The position numbers and the translations under genes are program-made. Below are positions 31,861 to 44,697 of a DNA stretch of 64,000 nucleotides, piece by piece; the first letter of the stretch is position 1; the number at the start of each line of letters is the position of its first letter. The stretch is from Atriophallophorus winterbourni (Eukaryota; Platyhelminthes; Trematoda; Plagiorchiida; Microphallidae): assembly GCA_013407085.1 (NCBI GenBank), contig JACCGJ010012808.1, positions 54,536 to 118,535 on the forward strand, in the 5' to 3' direction. The notes beneath the pieces are model-generated. The model saw only the letters and a program-made list of their open reading frames with translations, had not been told where the DNA came from and ran no database searches.

Positions 31861-33640
31861 CAATCTAATCGCGAGTTTTGTCTTGGGATTGGGCAAAACT
31901 ATAGTAACGCTTTGGGCACTGCTTCATATTGCGTGCCAACCGTGATTCATATTCACGTTTTGCCTGGCGTTGGATTCTGACAGCCTTATTTCTGACCATT
32001 ATATACCTTGTCCAGGACCGTTGTGTCTGAGAATCTTTGTAAGTTTTCCAGGCACGGTTCCGTATTCTAATCACTCGTCGCATCGCAGGTGTCTACCACT
32101 GTGGCTTGTTGCGTTGCTTGAAGTGCACCAACGGTGGAAACCTATCTTGCAAGGTAGACAGACAGTTCTGTATAAGCTGCCAGTTTGTTGCTATATCATC
32201 ACCTACATATTGAGACAATATCTTTTTAGCTTCCTCTGAGACGACTTCCCAGTCCACGCGATTGAAATTGCGCCTCAGTTTAGGAGGAGGTTTTTCATAC
32301 CTCAATACTAGTTGAAATCTGATCACAACGTGATCACTTTTTCCTAGTGGAGTGAGATAATCTACCTGGCGACCTATTTCTTCGCTTGAAGAGATAACGA
32401 GATCCAGAATCGATGGTAAGCAGCCCTGGCGGAACATTATGGGCTCATTGACATGTTGACACATGGCATGCATATGAGTCCATTCGACGAAGTCCTAAGA
32501 CATCTTATGAGATGAACCGCACTGGTTCAGCTAATATATGTGGTAGGTTAAAATCGCCAACTATAAGAATATGGGACCCAAGCGTGTGCAGAAAACTGAG
32601 ATTGCCGAACAAATTTTGTAAGTCTCAAAGTGCTGCTTGGGGGCTCATATAAGCACATGCTATTACCATTGATTGCTTGTAAGATTGAACGATACATGAT
32701 CTAAGTAGGACGTTGTGCGTGCTAAGCCTAACGCTTGATTCTGAAGTTCGGAGACCTGGTCTGAGAAAGATAGCAACGCCACCCCCGTTTAGTTCACCTG
32801 GTCTATCACATCTGACCACAGAATAACTGCTACAAATTGTGTCAAGAATATGATCAGTTGCAGATAGCAGGGTTTCGGACAGTGCTATTACATGCGGTCG
32901 TAACTCATGCGCTAGGATGGAGAGTTCAGACCACTTATTTCGGATACTACATGAATTTCCGTATATAAATGTGGTGACGGTGTCTCGCGATATAATCTCA
33001 CTTAGTCCAGTTTGACCCTCGGGCGTAATACCCGAGGAGTCGGCACGTTTTTTGGTGTGCTGCTTAAGGAAGTCGGTTCGCCTTGTGCGGCCTGAAGTTC
33101 TGCCGTACCTTGCAGGTCGCTAATCACGAGATGCGGAATTTCAGGGACAATACGATGATTATCGTTTTCATTCTCAGACCCGTCCGTGATATCTATACTT
33201 TAGAAAGAGCCATCCTTTTCTGAAGAACAGCGCATTTGTTATAATTTACATCATAACGCCAATTGTTTGATATTTTGGATTCCTTCTTGTCGTCGGACAC
33301 GACAAAATGTTTCCATTTGTTTGTTTCATATAAAACAATGTAACTTGCAAAGAACTGGTCACTCTCAGATTGCAAGAGAAATTCAACTAAAAGTGGTCTT
33401 GAAGAGTGGCTTGACTCACTTTTGGCACCCTTCCACACGCCAACACGATGAACACGCTTTAGTGGCGTATCTGGGCGCATACCAACCTCACGGAGCAGAT
33501 TTCTTATACAACTCCGGTCGAGCGACTTACGCGTTTTGGCTTCGCGTATATAAGGTTCATCCTGATTAAGCACCAGGATGTTACGAGATTTATCTCGTAT
33601 TCCCTGACGAGCAATGCTGACAGTGCTGAAAGCCAATCAC
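31861..33640 (-). pseudogene. CR1-ii, ORF1 and endonuclease segment
   Basis: First segment of the split CR1. ORF1 at 33636-33193 has SRNILVLNQDEPY, IRNLLREVGMR, VHRVGVWKG, the conserved basic region of CR1 ORF1 proteins. The endonuclease follows: ELSILAHELRPHVIALSET, GGGVAIFLR, ILDLVISSS, TPLGKSDHVVI near 32340. A linker (MRRVIRIRNRAWK, ESRLARN) ends near 31865 at the Penelope-like insertion. Several frameshifts are present. Confidence 0.8.
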
Positions 33641-33712
33641 GCTCTCACTTATTGTTCTGCGGTTTGTGGTTGAGCAAGAGGCATTTTGATATAAAGTATT
33701 CAGGTCATATGT
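33615..33712 (-). repeat. CR1 3'-end fragment
   Basis: Short match to 24605-24700 (GCTGAAAGCCAATCACGC, GTTGAGCA), in the same orientation as the other minus-strand CR1 tails. No coding capacity. Confidence 0.45.
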
Positions 33713-33717
33713 TTCAC

Positions 33718-36700
33718 ACGAATCACATTTCTTCGAAACATCCACTGAACCTGCGTCGCCTATTGTACGTCTACGACGCGTCTACTAAGCTCAACTTTTC
33801 CGTAGACACCGGCGCCAAAATTAGCGTTAAACCGCAGGCGGCAAAATATTAGAAAATCTCGACCTATGGTGAGAAGATTCTGAAACTCGATCTCGGACTC
33901 AGACGTGAATTCCCCTCCGTCTTTCTGATGACCGATGTCCAAAAGCTCATAATCGGTATCGACTTCCTGACGAAGAACGGTCTAATAGTCGATCTTCTAA
34001 ACCGACGAATACACAACCATACCACGTCACCCAACGTGTGCGTTAAAATCTGTTCCATCATCTCACCTGGTCTGCGCATTTTCGTCCCGAATAATGCCAC
34101 TTACAGTGATGTCTTGCGCGAATATCCGACCTTAACACGCCTAGCATCATATATAGAGCGAATTACTCATGATGTTCATAATCATATCGTCACAAAAGGG
34201 CCTCCAGTTTTTGTTAATACTCGAACGGAAACCAGCGAAATGCGAATTTGAGCATTTGGCTGCATTGGGTATAATCAGACCGTCCACTAGCCCGTGGGCC
34301 TCGCAATTACATATGGTCGCCAAGAAAAACAACGATTGGAGACCTTGTGGCGATTATTGTGTGTTGAATAGAATTACACAATTCGCAAATTCACGATTTT
34401 TCGCTCAGCCTTCACGGAAAATCAGTTTTCGTACGTACATACCACTAGATCCCTATGGCCCCTAATGATATTGCTAAGACTGCTGTAATAACGCCATTTA
34501 GTCATTTCGAATTCGTTCGCATGCCATTTGATTTGCGCAACGCAGCACAGTCTTTTTAAAGGTTAATGGATCAGATTCTTCGTGGTCTTGATTTCGTCTC
34601 CGTTAATATCGACGACGCATTAGTAGCTAGTTCATCACATGAGGAGCATGTACGACACCTCCGTGAAATCTTCCAACGTTTTGTCCGATACGGCGTTACT
34701 ATCAATTCCAACAAATGCGTTTTTGGCCTGTCGACTATTGATTTTCTTAGCCATAAGATTGACAGTAATGGGATACGCCCGTTACCCGAAAAGACACGGT
34801 CCATACTAGAATATGCAATGCCACAATCAATCGAGAGCTTGCGCCGTTTTCTAGGCGTCCTTAATAATTAAGGACGATTTATTCCCAACGCCGCTAAGAT
34901 ACTTCAACCGCTTACCGATATGCTTAAAGGTAATCCGAAAATGCTGTCAATTCTAACCACAACATAAATCGCATTCGTCAAGGTTTAAGAACTTTTTCGC
35001 AATGCTTCCCCTCTAAGTCACTTGAAAAACGAAGATAATGCACATTTGGAACTGAAAACCAATGCATCATAAATTGCAGTCGAAGCTGTGCTACAATAAG
35101 AAGTAAACGGACAAATTCAACCGATGTCCTTTTTCTGACGGAAGTGGCAACCAGCACAGACTCGGTATAGCAATTTTGGACGCGAACTCCTCGCCATTTA
35201 CCTACCATTAAACACTCCCGTCACCTACTCGAAGGACGCACCTTTACTGTGTTCACTGATCACAAGCCAATCGTTTATGCGTTCTGTTCTCTGACAGACC
35301 AAAATTCTCCAAGAGAAATTCGTCAACTCCACTTTATTGCGCAATTCACCACAGATATTATACATATCGATGTTGACCGTAACATCGTCGCTGATGCTTC
35401 ATCACGTTGTATTACCCAATAGATAAGCAACCCAGTACTCGACCTCAGAGAACTGGCCAGTTAATATAAAAAGCAAATCTGAATTTTTCGAAATTATCGC
35501 AAATAAGTCACTGGAATTTGCCCCTTTGCCGCTGCTCTTTTGCGATGACAAGATACACTGTGATATATCGACCGGCAAACCGAGATCTTTCGTCCCGCAA
35601 AAAAATCGCCGGAAGATTTTCGATCACTTTCATGGACTATCGCACCCGAGCATTCGCTCAACCGTAAAAATCATAATAGATCGTTTCATCTGGCACAATA
35701 TGCAACACGAAATTCGTCAACGGGCAAAACAATGTGTGTCTTGCCAGATCAGCAAAATCCACCTACACACCCGTGCCCCGTTGAGTACATTTTCTTTACC
35801 TGACGATCGATTAAAGCATTTCACCTGGACATTGTTGGTTCATTACCTGTTTCACGAACGTATAGCTATATCCTGACCTGTGTCGACAGATATACACGCT
35901 GGCCCATAGCAGTCTTTGCGAAATTTTTCTACAGATACCATCGCACGAACATTCGTCGATTCTTGGATCTCCATCTTTGGTGTGTCTACTACCATTATTA
36001 CTGCCAGAGGATGGCAATTCACAAGTGTTTCGTTTCGCGAAGTAAACCGCTTAATAGGATGTGATCATTTGCTTACCACCGCATACCATCCTGCATCTAA
36101 CGAATTAGTTGAACGTTTCCATAGTCAGTTGAAGGCTGTATCTCCGCTTGTTCGGGAACAGAATGGTCTGAAAGCCTTTCTATTGTAATTTTCGGTATTC
36201 GGAACACCGTTGAAGGAGACATTGGATGTTGTCCGTCAGCTTTGGTATTTGGCACCACACTGAGACTGTCTGGTCAGATGGTACTTCACACACGCACTAC
36301 CAGCAAAGTTGAACCAGCATCCTACTGCTCGAGACTCAAGAAACACTTTCAGACCATCAAGCCCGTTCCTACACGTGTTGCCAACCGTCCATCATTTATC
36401 CACAATGACCTCAAGAGTTGTCCCTACGTTTTCGTTCGACTCGATGCTGTTAGAAAGCCCTTACAAACTTCATACGAAGGACCATTCATAGTAATAAAAC
36501 GCAAAGAAAAATATTTCGTGCTGCTACCCAACGGACCCAAAGGCAAAGTTAGCATCGATCGCTTGAAACCTGCTTACTTCGAACAAAAGTCATTACAAGA
36601 AGCTACCCCTTAGACTCTACCCACACAACCTATGATGAACATTGATGATATCTCAAATCGGCCCTCACACAATGTATGTAACCTTTCACCACGTAAACCA

Positions 36701-36799
36701 CTTACAGGCCATACAGTCAGGTTCCCGCAAGATTGGTTGAGTATATACCATAAACGGTGTATCGAGCGTTCATCCGTCGACTCACGCTCTTGGGGGTTC
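33718..36799 (+). pseudogene. Decayed CsRn1-type Ty3/Gypsy pol
   Basis: Same family as the element at 44.3-49.1 kb but heavily mutated. Order: protease (LNFSVDTGAKISV near 33810), RT ([30 protein letters not shown] near 34605 where the intact relative has YIDD, then LRRFLGVLNN), RNase H (FTVFTDHKPIVYA near 35245), integrase zinc region ([22 protein letters not shown]), integrase core ([15 protein letters not shown] with D replaced by A in the TARGWQF block, LVERFHSQLKA) and the C-terminal domain ([24 protein letters not shown]). Gag is missing. Many stops and frameshifts make it inactive. Confidence 0.88.
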
Positions 36800-37154
36800 T
36801 GTAGCAACTTTTAATTTCATTTTCTTTTCAAATTTATTTCCAATTCCATCCAAGCTTATTTTAATCAATGATTACACAATATATATCTTTTTCGCGCGCG
36901 TTCTCCTTCTGCTTTGTTCGCTGATGCAGTACTATTGCGTGTTTGTAAATCACGACGGTTAACGGCAAAATTGACGTGTCGCCGCATTTTTCAGCTTCGC
37001 CAATCATTTTTGCCGATAAACTCGACGCGCCGGAGTTCGGATTTGAAATAATTTTGTGTGTGGATTGTTGCATCGGACAATAAATTTTCACTTACCGTGA
37101 GTTCGTTCCATTGTCCGCTTTTACTGTAAACATTTTGTGCACTTATACACTACA
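36800..37154 (+). repeat. Possible 3' LTR of the decayed CsRn1-type element
   Basis: It starts TGTAGC right after a GGGGGTTC purine-rich run and could end CACTACA at 37154, giving ~355 bp, close to the 366-bp LTR of the young relative, which also begins TGTAGC and ends CTACA. Internal similarity is weak, so the right boundary is a guess. Confidence 0.4.
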
Positions 37155-37159
37155 CATCT

Positions 37160-37845
37160 GCGCACCGGTTAATTTTTTGTGAAAATTCATTTAACTGATT
37201 TCCACTAAATTTTGTGCAAGTTTAGTCATATTAACACACTTCGCAATAGCAGATATATTTGTATTGCATTATTAAAAATAAGTATTAGTGTAAAACTCAT
37301 CATTATTAATATTAATGTTTTATTTATTATTATCCACTACGAGATTGGGTTTTGTTATCAGGATGACAACTAGATTCTTTTTGACGTGACGTGCGGTTGG
37401 ATTAATTTTTACCTCCGATATTTTTGGATATAACTTTCTTGGTTTTAATCCGATCGGTTTGATTTTTGGATATCTATCTGGAAGCTTGCTACGTCGGATC
37501 TATTCATACAAGAATCATTCATCTGCGACGTGTCGTTCTTTGTGTACGTCAAACGTGGATTTTTCTACAGTTTGTTCGTTTATTGGAATCGCTTTTTTGT
37601 TTCTGCTGTTCGATTACCCCCTTGGTGTTTATCACTGTCGGGAACTACTCGGAAAAATACACAACGTGATATCAAATTCACGCCAAAAATCTTAAAAGGA
37701 ATCTGGCAAATTAGCAGCTAAATCGAGTGACGAAACTTTCCGACAGCCCGTCATTTTCCGTCAACTCCGCCCAATACCACACAAACCAACCGCAGTCGTA
37801 TCGATTTTTGTGCTCTGATTTGTACTTTTGGTTGACCCCGTTAAC
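37160..37845 (+). other. Probable CR1 5' UTR (CR1-vi)
   Basis: AT-rich leader upstream of the CR1 ORF1 start, with no recognisable coding. The exact 5' end of the element is not determined. Confidence 0.35.
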
Positions 37846-39383
37846 ATGAAACAATCTGATGTTCGCGAAACGTGCGTCGTCCGCATGAAAGTCGTCAGTG
37901 GTTAGGTCAAATCTGTCACGTGTCAAAACTGTTCCCACAAATGCCACGCAAAATGCGACAAATCATTGACCTCGGATGCGCTATCGATCCTGATGGATGA
38001 AAACATGCCTGGTGTATGCTACGTGTGCAAAAGTTGTCGAGTCAAACCAAACGCAGATTTAACTGCTCGAACAAGTGTTGCGCAAAGCAACCTGGATGAT
38101 CGGATGCTGAGCTTAGAGCTTATCATACAAACGTTGAAGACATCGGTAGAGACTCAAAATTCTCAGTTTGCCAGTATGTTTTTCAATAAATCGGAAACCA
38201 CTGAGGGTAATATCAGTCAGATAAACGCTAAATCTTTCATCTCTCAACACGAATGTCCAGCTGTTGCAACTGTGCCGGAGTGTCTTGAGGAGCGTCCTTT
38301 TTATCAAAAGGCCACCTTTACAAATGCGACTGTTAAAGGCCTGTTTGCCCAAAACATCCCTGATTCGCAAAAAGATACGAAGCCAGAGCCACCTGCTCAC
38401 CCAAAGAATCAGCGAAAACCCTTAGGTTCAAAACCGAAAGTCATCGTGCAAAACACTGCCAAAGTGGACACTATAGGTATTTGATCTAAGGTAGTTGAAA
38501 CGCCCAGAAACCAGCGAAAGCGCCAAACACAGAGTGTACATTCAGTCCATGGACTAAGTGTGATTTGCACCAACGTAGAGGAAACGAGTGCCACCTTACT
38601 AGGGGACAGGCTAAAGCACGATAAAGAAGAATGGAAAAGGTTGTGCAACAACATGGACTTGGAGCCAGTTGAACCACTAACATTGATACGACTAAGTCGT
38701 AAACCTACTTCTTCAAATCTGGACCAGCCAAGATTGCTTAGAATCACGGTTCACTCTGAAAGGGATCTTGAAAACACCTTACTATCCGCTTTTCTCCTGC
38801 GTAAGGAGCGTTCAGAGACCACTGCAAGGATCTTTGCTGATGTGCCATGGTGGGAAATGGCCCGAAAGGACCAGCAACAAAACCAAACGAAACAGAAGGA
38901 TGATCGAAGTATAATCCTTTTGGGAGTTCCAGAAGCTGATTAAGCAAATGATAAAGCGGTGCAGCGAGAACGCGATCAGTTACAATGGAGATTTCTCAGT
39001 GATATACTTGGTTTGCATGATGTAGCTGTGACGGACACGTTCCGCATCCCCAAATCCACGAATTATAAGGGCATCGGTCCTAAGCCCCTTAAAATAACGT
39101 TCTTGCGTAATGATATGTTGAACACGGTCAAAACTCGTTGGAAAAATCGCCGCAGAATAATATCGCGAGAAATTAGACTAGGTGCATCGAAACACCATAT
39201 TGGAATGATAGATGCACCACTAAGTTAAATAGAAACACTACCAAGTCAATCAGTTGTTGACGTGTCAGAAAAAAATTTCAGCCGATACGATAGATCACTG
39301 TGTTCCAACAGTACAACCCCAAACGATCAAGCATCCCTGCAAGCAAAAAACCTTCAGTTGCCGACCCTGGAGGAGTCGGCCTA
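37846..39383 (+). pseudogene. CR1-vi ORF1 with PHD-like zinc finger
   Basis: One frame of about 512 codons from the ATG at 37846, interrupted by in-frame stops near 37915, at 38482, at 38941 and at 39226 but with no frameshift. The N-terminus has a PHD-like cysteine pattern: ETCVVR, TCQNCSHKCHAKC, CYVCKSC. One expected cysteine of the first pair is Arg. The C-terminal half has IRLSRKP, LLRITVHSERDLE, SIILLGVPEAD, TDTFRIPKS and PLKITFLRNDMLN, the RNA-recognition-type region of CR1 ORF1 proteins that bind the element RNA. ORF2 follows after ~60 bp. Confidence 0.75.
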
Positions 39384-39446
39384 ACATATATTCTGCACTC
39401 CACTAGCCTTCTTCCCCACACCCCACCCTTGTTGAGAAAATTAACT

Positions 39447-42212
39447 ATGAAATGCATTTACACCAACGCACAATGTCTCGGGAACAAAATCGGTGAACTG
39501 CGTGCATTTTTTTAGATGTTCACCAGACATCATCGCAGTAACGGAAACGTGGTTGCATACTCAGCAAACAAATAGTGAACTTGAATTACCAGGAATGTCA
39601 CTTATTCGTCATGACCGTGAAACCAGAGGAGGAGGAGTAGCTTTGTATTATAGCCAAAACCTTCTGTGCCGTGAGATTACGGATCCAGACATCGTGTTAC
39701 TGGATACACTCTGGTGCTCAATCCGACTAGCTAACGGCGAAGACTGTGTTTTGGGAGTAGTATATCGCCCACCGTCTGCACAGGAAACTTACAATCTGGC
39801 CCTACTGGATAAAATTCGCATGGTTACTTCCAGATACACTTGTGGATTTTTGATTATGGGTGACTTCAATTTACCGAATCTGCAGAGCAGCACCATTTAC
39901 CCAGAACACTCCCTCGAGCGCGCATTCAGTGAGTTGTTTGACGATATTCCTCTTTATAACCACATTACATGTAATACCCGATACCGCGGAAACGATTTAC
40001 CCTCACTCTTAGATCTCGTTCTGACAAGCAATAAACATGACATTGATGACGTTGCTTACGAAAGTCCACTAGGACTGAGGGATCACGTCGTCATCCAGTT
40101 TGACTATCTGTTTGAAGCTGTAAGAACAAATGATGCCCGTAAAAGAGTTAGGCGGATCAACACTATGGCGTTGAGTGATGCTCTGAAAAACACGTTTAAC
40201 TTCCAACCGGAAACCAGCAACGTACATGACTTTTGGATATGGCTGATATCTAATCTCAAAACTTTAATCGCAGTGAGCTCCGAATTTGTCCTCAGGAACT
40301 CAAGAAAAAACTTTGAATTTAAATTAAGAAGCCGAACTCGTAAGTGGTTAACGGTACGAAACATTGCTTGGTGACACCATCGGCAAAACCCATCATCCGA
40401 GACCTGGGAAACATTCCGTTTACTGCGGAACAAAGTAAACAAATTTGTTATCCAAGACAAGTTGTGCTTCCAAGAAGTGATATCAAGCATGATGGAACGA
40501 AACCCCAAAATACTATATCGTATGGTTAACGATCAAGCTAAGGTGAAACCTGGAGTAGCGTCCGTGAACACATCAGTTGGACCAAAAACAACTGCAGCAG
40601 AAACTGCTGATGCTTAAGCCACGTTTTATTCATCGGTATTCAACTCGATAGAACATGCAATAATCAGCCCAAATCCAACACTTTCAAACACGGTTGCCCT
40701 AAGTGAAATAAGTGTCACTGAGAAACGCGTCCTCCAAGGTTTGTTTAATCCTAAAACCGGAATAACCCCGAAGATATTGAAGCAATTTGCAAGTTTGGTA
40801 TACAAACCACTCACTTAACTGTTCAAGCAAACACTGACAAGTGGAGTGATTCCTACAGATTGGAAATGAGGAATAATTTCTCCAATTTACAAAGGTGGAA
40901 ATCGCTCCGATGTTTCTAATTACCGACCCGTTACTCTGTTACCAGTAATTTCAAAATTACTTGAGCGACTCATTGTTGACGATCAAATGAAACACTTCGA
41001 GAATAATCAGTTGCTTTCGATGAACCAGCATGGATTCAGACGAAATTATTCCTGTTTGTCTAATTTACTGGTAACGATAGATGATTGGATGAAATCGCTA
41101 GATAAAGGACAAGCAATACACGCGTGCTACTTGAATATTTCAAAAGCATTCGATCGTGTCGACCATTCCCTACTACTGCAAAAGCTTGAAAGGCTTGGTA
41201 TCACTGGAAAGTTGCTGAATTGGCTAAATCACTACCTAACAAATCGCACTAACCAGGTACGTGTTGATGGTGCATTATCCAAACCAATTGCAGCAACTAG
41301 AGGAGTTCCAAAAGGCTCAGTCCTTGGTCCGATTCTCTTTCTGGTTTATGTCAATGAAATACCGGAAATTGTTCGATGTAACATTTCGTTATTTGCGGAC
41401 GACATGAAGATTTAGCGCAGCATTCGTAGTCCAGAAGACTGTCTGCTATTACAAAAGGATCTTGATTCGCTTCACAGCTGGTCGTTGAAAAACAAACTGC
41501 CGTTTAACTTAAACAAATGCAGGATCGTGAATGTGGGGAATCGAGTAGAGTTCACATACCACATAGGTTCGCATGTCCTTGAAAATTGCAGTGAAGAAAA
41601 AGATTTGGGTGTCTGGATATGCTCCAGTTTAAAAACATCACTTCAAACTAACAGTGCCTTTAAAAAAGCAACACGCGTTCTAAATCTACTCAAACGTGTA
41701 TTTGGGAAATTTTCGCCCAAGATATTCCCAAGGATCATGAATACATACTTGAGACCAGTCATGGAATACGGTGTGCAGTCATGGTCTCCGTGGCTCAAGA
41801 GGGATGTGGAACTTATGCAGCGAATCTATCACCGCTCAACGAAACTAGTTCTCAGCATCCGAAACAAACCATATAAAGAAAGGATAGCTCAACTGAATCT
41901 GTTCGATTTCCCTATCGACGAATCAGAGGAGACCTTATCTTACTTTACAAAACATTCCATACCCCGAACCATCCCTTACAGGATTTATTCACGCGAAGGG
42001 ATACGAGGAATTATCGGACCCATGAATATGTGCTGGTCGTACCCCATTCCCGCCTGAACTGTAGAAGGTATTTTTACTCTGTCCGTGTCTGTTTTACTTG
42101 GAACAGTTTACCTTCAACCGTTGCTCACGCCACTAGCTTGCATGACTTTAAAACGAAATTAGACGAATTTTTATTGCATTATTCGTTTCCAGAACACTTA
42201 TATACTATTTAA
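39447..42212 (+). pseudogene. CR1-vi ORF2, endonuclease-RT, near full length
   Basis: Starts MKCIYTNAQCLGNKIGELRA. One extra T in a T-run near 39511 shifts the frame into the endonuclease: PDIIAVTETWLHT, GGGVALYYS, GFLIMGDFNLP, LLDLVLTSN, GLRDHVVIQF. A stop near 40374 and frame changes break the linker. The RT follows at 40900-41410 (FRRNYSCLSNLL, ACYLNISKAFDRVDHSLL, GVPKGSVLGPILFLVYVNE, FADDMKI followed by TAG). The thumb (EEKDLGVWICSSL, YGVQSWSPWLKRD) and the C-terminal CRRYFYSVRVCFTWNSLP end at 42212. A 3' UTR runs to about 42330 with CCTTGAA repeats as tail. All domains are present but several disabling changes occur. Confidence 0.85.
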
Positions 42213-42330
42213 TCTATGTTCTTATATTGTTTATGCACTCAAATTTCATTTTTTACCATCCTATGGTTGTTGTTAAGCTTGTTGCCCTTTAGACCACTAA
42301 AAACCTTGAATTACCTTGAACCTTGAAAAT

Positions 42331-43025
42331 AGAGTGTGAATGTATAATAGCAATTTAACAGTGCTTAGTTTTCCAGAAATCCAAATAAATACCCAAACAA
42401 CCGGGCACACATTTCGAATAAAATTTCAATTGCTTTTTGCAGCTCTATATTAGCTGTATATGATAAAATTCTATTCGAAATGACATCTTGTTTAGTGAGA
42501 ACATGGGGAATCTCAGATTTTGACTTTTTCTGCAAAATATTCAATACAACTGTTTCGTTTATATCGCTACACTTACGATCTTCTTTAGTGATTAATTTTT
42601 ATTGCATTATTTGAAAATATAATTTATTCATAAATTTCAAATTCACAACTCTACATTAAAAACCTACTCTTTTATTCGGTTAACAATAATTTCGACAGAA
42701 TTTTGACACCAGATATACTAAATGGACTTCAAATTTGTCAACACGAACTATCAAATATTTCGAAACAACGCTTCAATTACCAGGATTTGAGCAATTTATA
42801 AATAGAGTATTTAAAAGAACGATATTTTAGACTTTGGATTCACAATGAACCAATCGATAAATAATATGGGGGTAATTACATCGTTCATCATGAAATAATA
42901 TCAATACAGATACTCTGCGCTAATGCTTCTGCTGGCACTTCTGAGACATTTAATGTTAGACAAAACTACAACCAATGTAACTGTAATTTACGATCAAGGT
43001 AATTTGAGGTCTTTAATCGTCTAAA
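42331..43025. other. No gene seen
   Basis: About 700 bp of very AT-rich DNA with no coding or repeat signal that I can support. Confidence 0.5.
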
Positions 43026-43460
43026 AAGCAACAAGCTCAAAAACAACCATAGGGTGGTAAAACTAAAAAATACGTGTATAAAACAAGATAAGCAATTTGA
43101 TTAAAAATTATACAAGTATTCGGAAAAAAGAATAATCCGATAGAATCTCGTCTAATTTCGTTTTAAAGTAACGCAAGCTAGTGGAGTGAGCAACATCAGA
43201 AAGTAAACTGTTTCCAGTAAAACAAACATGGACAGAATAAAAATACCTTCTACGGTACTACCAGCATATATTCATGGGTTTGATAATATTTCGTATATCT
43301 TCGCCTGAATACATCCTGTAAGGGCTGGTTAGGGATATGAAATATTTTTAAATTAGGTTGTGGTCTCGTCTGATTGGTTAATAGAATAAAATCGTAAAGA
43401 TTCGGGCGAGTTATGTTTTCTTTATTTCGCTGATTTATCAGAACAGAAGACTTGGTTTTA
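43026..43460 (-). pseudogene. CR1 3'-end fragment
   Basis: Minus-strand C-terminus of a CR1 ORF2 with frame breaks (RRYFYSVHVCF-like near 43245, SLRYFKTKLDE-like near 43150) and the 3' UTR motif CACCCTATGGTTG near 43055. Same subfamily as the copy at 37.2-42.3 kb, opposite strand. Confidence 0.6.
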
Positions 43461-43489
43461 CAACGATTACTCTAACACTCCATTTAATA

Positions 43490-43625
43490 CAGAGCAGTAG
43501 ATGCTGGGGATACAATCCATGTATGTTACCTCGATAAGTCGAAAGCATTTGACCGTGTAAACCACAGTAATCTCTTGCAGAAGTTGGAACGTTGTGGGAC
43601 TATCATTTGAAGCAAGATCCTTCAA
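43490..43625 (+). pseudogene. CR1 RT fragment
   Basis: About 45 codons of the RT palm (CYLDKSKAFDRVNHSNLLQK, LERCG), cut on both sides. Confidence 0.65.
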
Positions 43626-44284
43626 ATGATTAGGTGGAGTGAGGCAGTCCTTCTTCGTCAAATGCTCAATCATTTCAGGAAGTTGCACAGACTCATCCAT
43701 CATAGACAGTTCAAATCTTAGTCGTGCAAATCGAGTAGCATTCGCAGCTATCAACAGTTTCAACTCAATCTCTTGACGCCTCTGTTCTTCTGCTAATTGT
43801 GCTAACAGAAACTGCGCCCTAAGATTATGAGAGCTAGAACTAACTACCGAACCAGAGCATGACATGTTATCAACCAATGAAGAAACACCGACTTGTCCGT
43901 TAAACTGGTCCTTTTCATTGTTTCTTGAATGGATCTTTGACCATTTGTTCTCCATCTTTTCTCAATGTTCGAAACGAAGCCAATTGAGTACTGTCCCAAT
44001 GTTCCAAACGAAGCAAATTAATTACTGTAACCGCCAAAACGATCTGGGGAAAATCTAGTTCAACGTAAAAGATTTCAGTCACGATATAAACACCAATGTG
44101 TCTATCCAACGGTTGAGTTACGCGTCCAAACCCACCAATATGTTGACAAGACAATACGTGAGATGAGTACGGTACTATTGAAGCAAAATAATTATACAAT
44201 AAAAATAGCAAACCACAATTATTCCGCTTCGTACTGAATCCGAAAACAAGAATATTCAACAGCAACAATGACCACGAGTGAGCG
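43600..44284 (-). pseudogene. Possible BEL/Pao-like gag start and leader
   Basis: A minus-strand frame from 43955 encodes about 110 residues with a Ser-rich stretch and a charged, probably coiled-coil segment (AQFLLAQLAEEQRRQEIELK) before merging into other sequence near 43620. This resembles the start of BEL/Pao Gag proteins, and the upstream sequence could be its leader or LTR. I see no conserved motif that proves it. The young Gypsy element inserted on its upstream side. Confidence 0.35.
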
Positions 44285-44650
44285 TGTAGCGGAAAAATAC
44301 CAATGTAGAATACAAATAACACGATAAAATATAAACAAAATATGACAATGAAAACTCACGGACAGTGAAGAAGTATATTCCACTACACACAAAATAATCC
44401 GCTCCGACTAAATCCAAGACGGACAACGAGTGATGAGAAAAGGTCCGGAGACAGCTGAAAAGGAGCTCGACTCCGTTAGAACAGTCAACACAGAACAGTC
44501 AGCACAGAACAGTCAGCACAGAACAGTCGACTAGCACAACGAGGCAGAACGAACCACGCGCGGTTGGACGGAAAAGTATATATTCAAATTTATGCGGTTG
44601 CAGTTTAGTAAAACAACGATACAAAATGTATGAAAATGTGAAACGCTACA
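44285..44650 (-). repeat. 3' LTR
   Basis: 366 bp with inverted termini TGTAGCG/CGCTACA. It is preceded in element sense by the polypurine tract. It contains a short tandem GAACAGTCAGCACA-type array. Confidence 0.95.
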
Positions 44651-44664
44651 GAGCTCCCCCCCTA
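44651..44664 (-). promoter_or_regulatory. Polypurine tract
   Basis: On the minus strand AGGGGGGGAGCTC directly abuts the 3' LTR start, the expected primer site for plus-strand DNA synthesis. Confidence 0.85.
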
Positions 44665-44697
44665 GAGCGTTGGTCGGATCGACCAACGATCGAAAAA

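Noticed and set aside
33718..33850. Aspartic protease frame as a functional domesticated protease
   Set aside because: The DTGA motif is intact but the frame stops soon after and is followed by a decayed pol in the correct Gypsy order, so it is a pseudogene remnant.
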